A DNA stretch of 5,577 nt from the NCBI GenBank assembly GCA_002691885.1, contig NZJB01000089.1:3120-8696 (forward strand). The letters are read 5' to 3'. The position numbers and the translations under genes were made by a program. The DNA comes from Gammaproteobacteria bacterium (GTDB taxonomy: Bacteria > Pseudomonadota > Gammaproteobacteria > Pseudomonadales > Pseudohongiellaceae). Positions within the stretch are counted from its first letter, which is position 1. Every line of letters starts with the position of its first letter. The notes under the pieces were generated by a model. The model was not told the origin of the DNA, searched no databases, and saw only the letters and a list, made by a program, of their open reading frames with translations. This document shows positions 1-5,577 of this stretch, in pieces.

Positions 1-839
1 CCAGCGCTGAGGGCGAATTGACTGGTCTGCCGAGCGGTTATACAGATCTCGATGCAAAGACGTCAGGATGGCAGAAGTCTGATCTGGTCATCGTGGCGGG
101 CCGGCCCTCGATGGGGAAAACTGCTTTTGCCATGAATCTCGTCGAACACGCGGTGCTGGCGGGTGACAAGCCGGTGTTGGTTTTCAGCCTTGAGATGCCG
201 GCAGAGAGCCTGATCTTCAGGATGCTCTCTTCTATTGGTCGCATTGACCAGGGAAAACTCCGAACCGGTAAGCTGGGCGACGAAGACTGGCGGAAGCTGA
301 ATAATGCCATCACCAAACTGAAGGACCGCCCCCTGTTCATTGATGACAGCTCCGGAGTCAGTCCCATGGAGATGCGCTCCCGCGCGCGTCGTGTGGTGCG
401 CGAACACAATTCGCCACTGGGCATGATTGTCGTGGACTACCTGCAGCTCATGCAGATCAAAGGCACTAAGGAAAACCGGGTCAATGAAATCTCCGAAATC
501 TCGCGGTCCCTGAAACTGCTCGCCAGAGAATTTCAGTGTCCGGTGGTTGCGCTGTCGCAGCTCAATCGCGGTCTGGAGCAGAGGCCCAACAAACGCCCGG
601 TCATGTCAGACCTGCGTGAATCTGGCGCGATTGAGCAGGATGCTGATGTGATTCTTTTTATTTATCGCGACGAGGTTTACAACGAAGATACAGTAGATAA
701 AGGCATCGCTGAGGTCATTATTGGCAAACAGCGCAACGGTCCGATTGGCAAGGTAAGTCTGAGTTTTCTTGGACAATACACTCGGTTTGAGAATCATACG
801 CAAGCGCGCTATGACGACAGCTACACCCATGGTCTGTAA
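1..839 (+). CDS. dnaB: Replicative DNA helicase DnaB, C-terminal RecA-like domain (5' end outside window)
   Basis: DnaB is the hexameric 5'-3' helicase that unwinds DNA at the replication fork and recruits primase. The reading frame is already open at base 3, so the gene enters from the left; the TTG at 18 lies inside the gene and is not a start. What remains is the linker end and the whole RecA-like ATPase domain. Numbering from the codon at 18, Walker A GRPSMGKT is at 28-35, the catalytic glutamate lies in SLEMP (E59), Walker B ends at D140 in MIVVDYLQL, the QLNR sensor motif is at 181-184, and KQRNGPIG (237-244) holds the lysine and arginine-finger pair known from DnaB structures. The C-terminus, ending shortly after a YDD motif, matches proteobacterial DnaB. 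The missing part would be the N-terminal primase-interaction domain. alr follows 44 bases downstream on the same strand. Nothing looks damaged. A RadA or phage helicase is excluded by the close DnaB-type match along the whole domain. Confidence 0.97.
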   Translation, partial: SAEGELTGLPSGYTDLDAKTSGWQKSDLVIVAGRPSMGKTAFAMNLVEHAVLAGDKPVLVFSLEMPAESLIFRMLSSIGRIDQGKLRTGKLGDEDWRKLNNAITKLKDRPLFIDDSSGVSPMEMRSRARRVVREHNSPLGMIVVDYLQLMQIKGTKENRVNEISEISRSLKLLAREFQCPVVALSQLNRGLEQRPNKRPVMSDLRESGAIEQDADVILFIYRDEVYNEDTVDKGIAEVIIGKQRNGPIGKVSLSFLGQYTRFENHTQARYDDSYTHGL

Positions 840-883
840 TTCATCATGGCTGACTGTCGACCCCTAATCCGGAAATTTGTCCC

Positions 884-2032
884 ATGGCAGTGATTAGCAG
901 GCGCGCCTGGGCTACGATCAATCTTGCCGCGCTGAAAAATAACCTGGCGCTGGTTCGAACGCACAGCCCCAACTCGGGGATTTATCCGGTCATCAAATCC
1001 AACGCTTACGGTCACGGCATGGCGGAAGCTGCTGCTGCCCTGAGCAGTACTCATATCAAGCTCAGCGGGCTTGCGGTCGCGACGATGTCTGAAGCGGTAT
1101 GCCTGCGCGAACTGGAGCCAGATTTACCAATACTGTTGCTGAACGGCTTTATGACCCGAGAAGAGTTGCGTGAGTGTCTGGCTAGGTGCATTGAAACTGT
1201 TGTCCACGCAGACTATCAGCTTCCAATTCTCGAACAGGTACTGGCGGAAGAGGCGCTTGAAAGCGGTCGGAAGCTGTGGGTTAAGTACAACACCGGCATG
1301 AACCGCTTGGGCCTGGGGCAGCAACAGGCGATTGATGCCTACCTGAAATTACGCGCCTATCCGGGCACGCAGCTGGTGTTGATGTCTCATCTTGCCTGTG
1401 CTGATTCCCCGAATACGCCAAAATTTGCACAGTTTACCGAAGACCAGCGGTCACGGTTGGCTCAGACGAAAGGTGAGTTGCTTGGTAAAGGTCAGCAGAC
1501 AGTCGAAACCAGTATGGCGGCTTCAGCCGGCATCTTACAGTGGCCTGAGACCCACCTCGATTACGTGCGTCCCGGTGTGATGCTCTACGGTAGCTCGCCA
1601 ATGGCTGATCAGACGGGAGAGGAACTCGGTCTGCATCCGGTGATGACACTACAATCAAGAATTATTGCCATTCGTGATTTGAAAGCGGGCGATGCGATCG
1701 GTTATGGGGCAACTTATTTGTGCGAGCGGGATACCCGGATGGCGACCGTATCGATTGGCTACGGAGACGGCTATCCGCGCAGCGCCGGTAACGGCACGCC
1801 GGTTATTGTTCATACTGCCAGCGGAAAGGTAAGAACCCGTCTAATCGGTCGCGTGTCCATGGATATGATCACACTCGATTTGACCGGCATTCATGATGCA
1901 CAGATCGACGATGAAGTGACTTTGTGGGGAGAGGATTTGTGTGCCGATGAAGTTGCCAGCGCAGCTGGCACGATTTCTTACGAGCTGTTCTGCAAAATGA
2001 CTTCCCGGGTGAGTCTGTCATACTCAGAATGA
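884..2032 (+). CDS. alr: Alanine racemase (PLP-dependent)
   Basis: This cytoplasmic enzyme interconverts L- and D-alanine and feeds D-Ala to peptidoglycan synthesis. The protein has 382 residues, slightly longer than the roughly 360 typical of proteobacterial Alr. The PLP-binding lysine is K38 in the signature VIKSNAYGHG. KYNTGMNRLG (134-143) carries the lysine that is carbamylated in characterised homologues (K134) and the arginine contacting the cofactor (R141). The second catalytic base is Y274 in AIGYGATY, and SIGYGDGYPR and GRVSMDM (around 290-329) are the C-terminal beta-domain motifs that complete the dimer active site. The ATG at 884 fits the family N-terminus (AWATINLAALKNN directly after it). 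A weak ribosome site, GGAAA at 871-875, lies 8 bases upstream. radA starts 43 bases after its stop. I cannot tell from the sequence whether it is the biosynthetic (alr) or catabolic (dadX) type; its place beside dnaB favours alr. Confidence 0.96.
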   Translation: MAVISRRAWATINLAALKNNLALVRTHSPNSGIYPVIKSNAYGHGMAEAAAALSSTHIKLSGLAVATMSEAVCLRELEPDLPILLLNGFMTREELRECLARCIETVVHADYQLPILEQVLAEEALESGRKLWVKYNTGMNRLGLGQQQAIDAYLKLRAYPGTQLVLMSHLACADSPNTPKFAQFTEDQRSRLAQTKGELLGKGQQTVETSMAASAGILQWPETHLDYVRPGVMLYGSSPMADQTGEELGLHPVMTLQSRIIAIRDLKAGDAIGYGATYLCERDTRMATVSIGYGDGYPRSAGNGTPVIVHTASGKVRTRLIGRVSMDMITLDLTGIHDAQIDDEVTLWGEDLCADEVASAAGTISYELFCKMTSRVSLSYSE

Positions 2033-2065
2033 GACCCAGAGTCTGGCAATTGTATCAAGCGGACT

Positions 2066-2070
2066 AAGAG
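2066..2070 (+). promoter_or_regulatory. Weak ribosome binding site of radA
   Basis: AAGAG lies 5 bases before the ATG at 2076. It is a partial match to the Shine-Dalgarno sequence. It supports that ATG, which also gives the zinc finger its normal position about ten residues from the N-terminus. Confidence 0.45.
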
Positions 2071-2075
2071 CACAA

Positions 2076-3449
2076 ATGGCTAAAACCAAAATCGCATTTG
2101 TTTGCACTGATTGTGGCGCAGAACATGGCCAATGGCAGGGACAATGCTCGGTCTGTAAAGCCTGGAACACACTCTCTCAGATTAATCTAGGTGGCTCCGG
2201 TTCACCCGCCGCGACGGCCGATTTTCGACAGCGGGGTTATGCGGGGGAGAAAACTGACGTCCAGACTCTCGCGGATATCGATCTGGAAGCTCTGCCCAGA
2301 TTCAGTTCAAGCATAGGAGAAATCGATCGGGTGCTCGGTGGAGGGCTTGTCCCGGGATCAGTCATTCTGGTGGGAGGTAATCCCGGGGCAGGTAAAAGCA
2401 CCCTCTTGCTGCAAATCATGTGCATCCTAGCCGATCAGGAAAAGGTTGCGCTTTATGTCACCGGCGAAGAATCCCTACAGCAAGTCGGAATGCGAGCGCA
2501 GCGCCTGAACCTGCCAAAGCGAGCGCTGAAGATTCTGGCTGAAACCAACGTCGAGCAAATCTGCCATGCCGCTCAGGAACACAGGCCCTCGCTGCTGGTA
2601 GTGGACTCGATCCAGGTGATGCACAGCAGCGAGGTGCCTTCCGCGCCTGGCAGTGTCAGCCAGGTTCGTGAATGCGCCGCTTACCTGATTCAATTTGCCA
2701 AGCAAACCAACACAGTTTTGTTCTTGGTCGGGCACGTCACCAAAGAAGGCAATCTCGCGGGTCCGAAAGTCTTGGAACATATGATCGACTGTTTCGTAAT
2801 GCTGGAAGGCGGCACTGACAACAAATATCGTATCTTGCGCAGTCAGAAAAATCGTTTTGGTGCTGTGAATGAACTGGGCGTATTCGCCATGACTGAGCAG
2901 GGCATGAAAGAGGTGAAGAATCCGTCCGCTATTTTTCTGGCTCGAACAGAGGAAGATAGTGCTGGCTCTCTGGTGGTGGTTCTCTGGGAGGGCACCCGCC
3001 CAATGCTGGTTGAAATTCAGGCGCTGGTGGATGCCAGCCCGCTGGGTAATCCTCGTCGGGTCGCGGTGGGCCTAGAGCAGAATCGCATGGCCATGTTGCT
3101 GGCCGTGCTGCACCGGCACGGTGGGCTGTACATGGCAGATCAGGATGTCTTCGTAAACGTAGTGGGTGGTGTCAAAGTGAGCGAAACCAGTGCGGATTTG
3201 GCGCTTCTGCTGGCAATCGTCTCTAGCTTCAAAAACCGGTCTATTGATTGCCAAACGGTTGCCTTTGGAGAAGTGGGGCTGGCTGGCGAAATCAGGCCTG
3301 TGCAAGGCGGGCAGGAGCGTCTGCAAGAGGCTGCTAAGCACGGCTTCAAGCGCGCTATTGTCCCAAAAGCCAATGTGCCCAAATCTCCGATCGAAGGCGT
3401 TGAGGTGATTGGGGTTAGCAAGATCGAACAGGCGTTGGCTGCTCTCTGA
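2076..3449 (+). CDS. radA: DNA repair protein RadA (branch-migration ATPase)
   Basis: RadA is a RecA-related hexameric motor that extends heteroduplex DNA during homologous recombination and helps process stalled forks. The 457 residues match the usual length of about 455-460. Domains run in family order. A CxxC...CxxC zinc finger has cysteines at 10, 13, 24 and 27. The RecA-like ATPase has Walker A GGNPGAGKST (100-109) and Walker B LLVVD (173-177). The RadA-specific KNRFG motif is at 258-262. A C-terminal Lon-protease-like domain follows from about 290 to the end, including GGVKVSETSADLALLLA, AFGEVGLAGEIRPV and the final helix SKIEQALAAL. KNRFG and the zinc finger separate it from RecA and from DnaB. 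It is the last gene of the dnaB-alr-radA run and ends tail to tail with the transporter on the other strand, 12 bases away. No damage or unusual residues are seen. Confidence 0.97.
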   Translation: MAKTKIAFVCTDCGAEHGQWQGQCSVCKAWNTLSQINLGGSGSPAATADFRQRGYAGEKTDVQTLADIDLEALPRFSSSIGEIDRVLGGGLVPGSVILVGGNPGAGKSTLLLQIMCILADQEKVALYVTGEESLQQVGMRAQRLNLPKRALKILAETNVEQICHAAQEHRPSLLVVDSIQVMHSSEVPSAPGSVSQVRECAAYLIQFAKQTNTVLFLVGHVTKEGNLAGPKVLEHMIDCFVMLEGGTDNKYRILRSQKNRFGAVNELGVFAMTEQGMKEVKNPSAIFLARTEEDSAGSLVVVLWEGTRPMLVEIQALVDASPLGNPRRVAVGLEQNRMAMLLAVLHRHGGLYMADQDVFVNVVGGVKVSETSADLALLLAIVSSFKNRSIDCQTVAFGEVGLAGEIRPVQGGQERLQEAAKHGFKRAIVPKANVPKSPIEGVEVIGVSKIEQALAAL

Positions 3450-3461
3450 CAGCGAGTGATC

Positions 3462-4802
3462 TCAGTCCGGAGCTCTCGCGATGTCTTTTCTGATAGTCTT
3501 AGCCGCCATAAAGTAATGAAACGCGCACCAGAAATTAACCATGACTGCGATGGACATGGCATAGCGCAGGGCGTCAACACCAAACTGGGGCGTTAACCAG
3601 TCGCTCATGAATCCCGTCATCATCGGGCCCAGCCCGAGCCCGATCAGATTCAGCATAAACAGCAGGATGGCTGATGCCATCGCGCGCATGCGAATACCAA
3701 CCAGAAAATGTGTCGCAGCAATGCAGGGGGCAAGATACCAGCCTCCGGCAAATACCGTCAGCAGGTAGGAATAAACAGCAATATAGCCATCCGGCATGAG
3801 GAGAAAGGTATTCAGGGCAAGAGGGACGGCAACGACTGTAGAAATGAAAGGAACCCAGATATACCACGTGCTGTCGCCGGTCCGTTTTTTCATCCGGTCG
3901 GTTACCCATCCACCGAAGAAGGTGCCGGCTAGGCCACCCACGCCTGCGATCATGCCATAGTACCAGCCAACATCAAGAATCGGCATGCCGTGAACCCTGC
4001 CGAGGAAGAGCGGCATAAAGTTTCCCACGCCGTAGGTGACAAAGGCGTGCAGGGCGCAGGCGAATGACAGATGGCGAAATGATTTTCGTTCCCATAGAAA
4101 ACCCATCACCTTGAAAAAGCCGGGTGGCGCGACGTCTGTGCGTGCTTCTGCCATTCCGCGAGGCGGCTCTTTGACGACGAAGCGAACCACCAGCGCCAGC
4201 AGGATGCCGGGCATGCCCACTACTACGAATGCCGTGCGCCAGTCAAAGTACTGTACGAGATAGGCGCCGCCCACTGTGCCAACTAGGATGCCGCCGTAGA
4301 CGCCGAGCGAATAGATAGAAAGGGCGGTAGCTCGCTGCTCGGCAGGGAAAATATCCGACACGATGGAATGGGAAGGTGGAGAGCCGCCGGCTTCCCCTAC
4401 CCCGACCCCGAAGCGTGCCAGAAACAATTGGGCGAAACTTTGCGCGGCGCCGCACAGGGCCGTCATCACGCTCCAGATTGCAACCGAAGCAGCGACAATA
4501 TTGCGCCGGTTGCTGATATCCGCCCAACGGGCGATGGGCACAGCCAGCGTCGTGTAGATGAAGGCGAATGCGAGACCCGAGAGCATTCCGAATTGGCCGT
4601 CTGAGATGTTTAGATCGTCGATGATCGGCTGAGCAAGTACATTGATCACCTGCCGGTCGACAAAATTCGAGACATACACCGTGGTCAGGATGCCCAGGAC
4701 TAGATATCGGTAAGAGGGCTTCTGATAGGCCTCCAGAATGGCCGCATGTTTCTCTGATACTGGGTCTGAATGCGGGTCTTCTTTGGCAGTCGTCGTTGAC
4801 AA
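3462..4802 (-). CDS. Major Facilitator Superfamily transporter, Spinster-like
   Basis: A 446-residue inner-membrane carrier with about twelve hydrophobic segments: roughly 33-55, 70-92, 100-122, 125-150, 165-185, 190-210, 245-268, 278-302, 312-335, 340-365, 375-400 and 410-433, with a hydrophilic loop between 6 and 7 at 211-243. SNFVDRQVINVLAQPI in helix 1 (D49, R50), the motif-A variant ARWADISNRRNI (91-102), RFGVGVGEAGGSPPS in helix 4 (R130, E137) and the DWRTAF segment are typical of bacterial Spinster-like MFS proteins. Members are annotated for lipids, steroids or other organic acids, but the sequence does not reveal the substrate or direction of transport. The start is TTG at 4800-4802. 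No ATG occurs in frame until about residue 73, inside helix 2, and a strong ribosome site precedes the TTG. An M20 peptidase pseudogene lies 91 bases upstream on the same strand. The gene itself is intact. Confidence 0.92.
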   Translation of the reverse strand: MSTTTAKEDPHSDPVSEKHAAILEAYQKPSYRYLVLGILTTVYVSNFVDRQVINVLAQPIIDDLNISDGQFGMLSGLAFAFIYTTLAVPIARWADISNRRNIVAASVAIWSVMTALCGAAQSFAQLFLARFGVGVGEAGGSPPSHSIVSDIFPAEQRATALSIYSLGVYGGILVGTVGGAYLVQYFDWRTAFVVVGMPGILLALVVRFVVKEPPRGMAEARTDVAPPGFFKVMGFLWERKSFRHLSFACALHAFVTYGVGNFMPLFLGRVHGMPILDVGWYYGMIAGVGGLAGTFFGGWVTDRMKKRTGDSTWYIWVPFISTVVAVPLALNTFLLMPDGYIAVYSYLLTVFAGGWYLAPCIAATHFLVGIRMRAMASAILLFMLNLIGLGLGPMMTGFMSDWLTPQFGVDALRYAMSIAVMVNFWCAFHYFMAAKTIRKDIARAPD

Positions 4803-4893
4803 TCTGCGTCCCTCCCCGATTGTTATTTTTGTGGCGGAGTCTTTTAGCTCGTACTCATTGTCTCTGACTCACCTTCGTAATGAAAGAGATCAA
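4803..4893 (-). other. Leader between the M20 pseudogene and the MFS gene
   Basis: This 91-base gap is AT-rich at its upstream end and holds the ribosome site described separately. I looked on the minus strand for -35/-10 pairs. TTGATC starting near 4893 resembles a -35 box, but no acceptable -10 box lies 16-18 bases after it. No stem-loop followed by a T run is seen, so nothing blocks read-through from the pseudogene into the transporter. Whether the transporter has its own promoter here is undecided. Confidence 0.4.
4811..4815 (-). promoter_or_regulatory. Ribosome binding site fixing the TTG start of the MFS gene
   Basis: On the minus strand the run GGGGAGGG occupies 4817-4810. Its GGAGG core sits 8 bases before the TTG at 4802-4800, an ideal spacing. 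This is the strongest Shine-Dalgarno match in the window and is the main reason to accept a TTG start rather than a GTG at codon 15. Confidence 0.8.
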
Positions 4894-5577
4894 TTATTTA
4901 CGGCCAAGTCTACCGATCAGCACGGCGCTGAGCTGGGCCCGTTCCAGCAGAGAGCCCAGCCGGAACTGGTTATGGTTGGAGTGCGCTCCGGTGTCGGCGA
5001 TTCCCGGAGAGTCAAGCTTAGGGAGGCCCCTTGCATCAGTAAGCGAACCGTCGTTCTCTCTACCCGAATCTGTGAGGTTTTGAATTTCAACGATTTTGTA
5101 GGCCAGCCCCTTAATGGCAGAGCGACCTCGCTAATGGGCGCCTCCGGCGTGTGAAGCCTTGCCGTTTACGACATATCTCGCTTGGCCAAGGCCCTTGCGA
5201 ACGCTCAACAGATTGTTGGTTCCGTTGAATTCATATGCCAACCCGTAGTCATGCAGGGCTACCTGTTCTTCAAGATATTTGCTAGACGACAGCGACCCCA
5301 TTTCCTCATCACCGTTGAGCTGGACGGTGACGGTCATGTCCTCCAGTAGCCCCTTTGCGTCCGGTGCCTTGAGTGCGTTCAGCATTACCACCTGGCCGCC
5401 CTGCATGTCTGTCGCACCGGGGCCGGACACCCGGTCACCTTCTTCTGCGATAGTTTTGGAACGGCCTGTCGGGAGGGAAGACGGTGTCCAGATGACCCAC
5501 AAGCAGCAGTCGTTTGCCACTGCCTGATTGGTAAGCGAGAACATGGTCAGGCAGATCAAGACTGTAATCGCTGCCAG
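4894..5577 (-). pseudogene. M20-family zinc metallopeptidase (carboxypeptidase G2-like), decayed, 5' end outside window
   Basis: M20 enzymes are di-zinc hydrolases that cleave C-terminal amino acids or amide bonds. Read from 5577, the first frame gives GKRLLLVGHLDTVFP with the metal-binding HxD (His codon 5492-5494, Asp 5486-5488), then runs into TGA at 5435-5437. Dropping one base of the T4 run at 5454-5457 joins it to the second frame: EGDRVSGPGATDMQGGQ (bridging Asp 5407-5409), NGDEEMGS (catalytic and ligand Glu, 5302-5307), AYEFNGT (Glu 5230-5232) and KASHAGGAH. An in-frame TAG (5131-5133) interrupts this, after which the same frame continues with RGRSAIKGLA. The sequence then jumps from the dimerisation domain (about QNLTD, ending at 5068) straight to the C-terminal motif (NDGSLTDARGLP, GAHS with ligand His at 4981-4983), ending at TAA 4894-4896. 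Three lesions make a working enzyme very unlikely. All the expected metal ligands are still present, suggesting recent loss. The identity of the original substrate cannot be inferred. Confidence 0.87.

Noticed and set aside
18..20. TTG as the start codon of dnaB.
   Set aside because: The frame is open from base 3 with family-like residues upstream, and DnaB has an N-terminal domain that must lie outside the window.
3103..3121. Hairpin CCGTGC / GCACGG with a 7-base loop inside radA.
   Set aside because: It sits in conserved RadA coding sequence (LAVLHRHGG), is short and has no associated signal.
3574..3909. Overlapping minus-strand ORF within the MFS gene, and similar long ORFs opposite dnaB, alr and radA.
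   Set aside because: They are shadows of well-supported genes, with compositions unlike real proteins and no motifs.
4932..4960. Seven-base inverted repeat GCTGGGC / GCCCAGC with a 15-base loop, about 130 bases upstream of the MFS start.
   Set aside because: It falls inside the conserved M20 C-terminal coding remnant (LGSLLERAQLS), which explains the sequence. There is no T run for a terminator.
5131..5133. TAG read through as a non-standard amino acid (pyrrolysine-like recoding).
   Set aside because: The same gene also has a frameshift and a deletion, so simple decay is sufficient. Nothing in the window suggests recoding.
4738..5154. 138-residue plus-strand ORF spanning the MFS start and the M20 remnant.
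   Set aside because: It lies antisense to the MFS N-terminus, its ribosome site and the M20 pseudogene. It has no recognisable domain, and the opposite strand explains the sequence.
5506..5577. Apparent signal peptide (hydrophobic stretch ending SLTNQAVA) at the start of the minus-strand frame at 5559.
   Set aside because: It is out of frame with the real M20 coding sequence. The neighbouring frame over the same bases gives DLPDHVLAY and GKRLLLVGHLDTVFP, a clear M20 segment, so the hydrophobic stretch is a by-product of the frameshift.

Overview
The window looks like chromosomal DNA of a gammaproteobacterium, probably a free-living or marine type. This rests on the proteobacterial character of DnaB, Alr and RadA and on the compact same-strand order dnaB-alr-radA; I cannot name a genus. 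No rRNA, tRNA, CRISPR array, insertion sequence or phage gene is visible.

Left part (1-3449, + strand): three housekeeping genes read rightward with gaps of only 44 and 43 bases. They are the C-terminal half of the replicative helicase DnaB (cut by the window edge), a complete PLP-dependent alanine racemase that supplies D-alanine for peptidoglycan, and a complete RadA, the branch-migration ATPase of recombination. All three keep their diagnostic active-site motifs. Spacing suggests one transcription unit that also links to genes upstream of the window.

Middle (3462-4802, - strand): a 12-helix Major Facilitator transporter of the Spinster-like type faces radA tail to tail, only 12 bases away. 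It begins at a TTG codon, supported by a strong, well-spaced Shine-Dalgarno sequence.

Right part (4894-5577, - strand): the remains of an M20-family zinc metallopeptidase, the most unusual item here. Joined across two frames and one stop codon, the translation gives a recognisable M20 protein. It has a one-base frameshift at a T4 run (A4 on the coding strand), an in-frame TAG, and an internal in-frame deletion that removes most of the dimerisation domain and the region after it. The metal-ligand motifs survive in the pieces, which suggests recent decay. The pseudogene lies just upstream of the transporter on the same strand, so the two may once have formed an uptake/hydrolysis or export/hydrolysis pair.

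I found no evidence of a previously undescribed system. The window is an ordinary core-genome block with a decaying accessory gene at its right edge.
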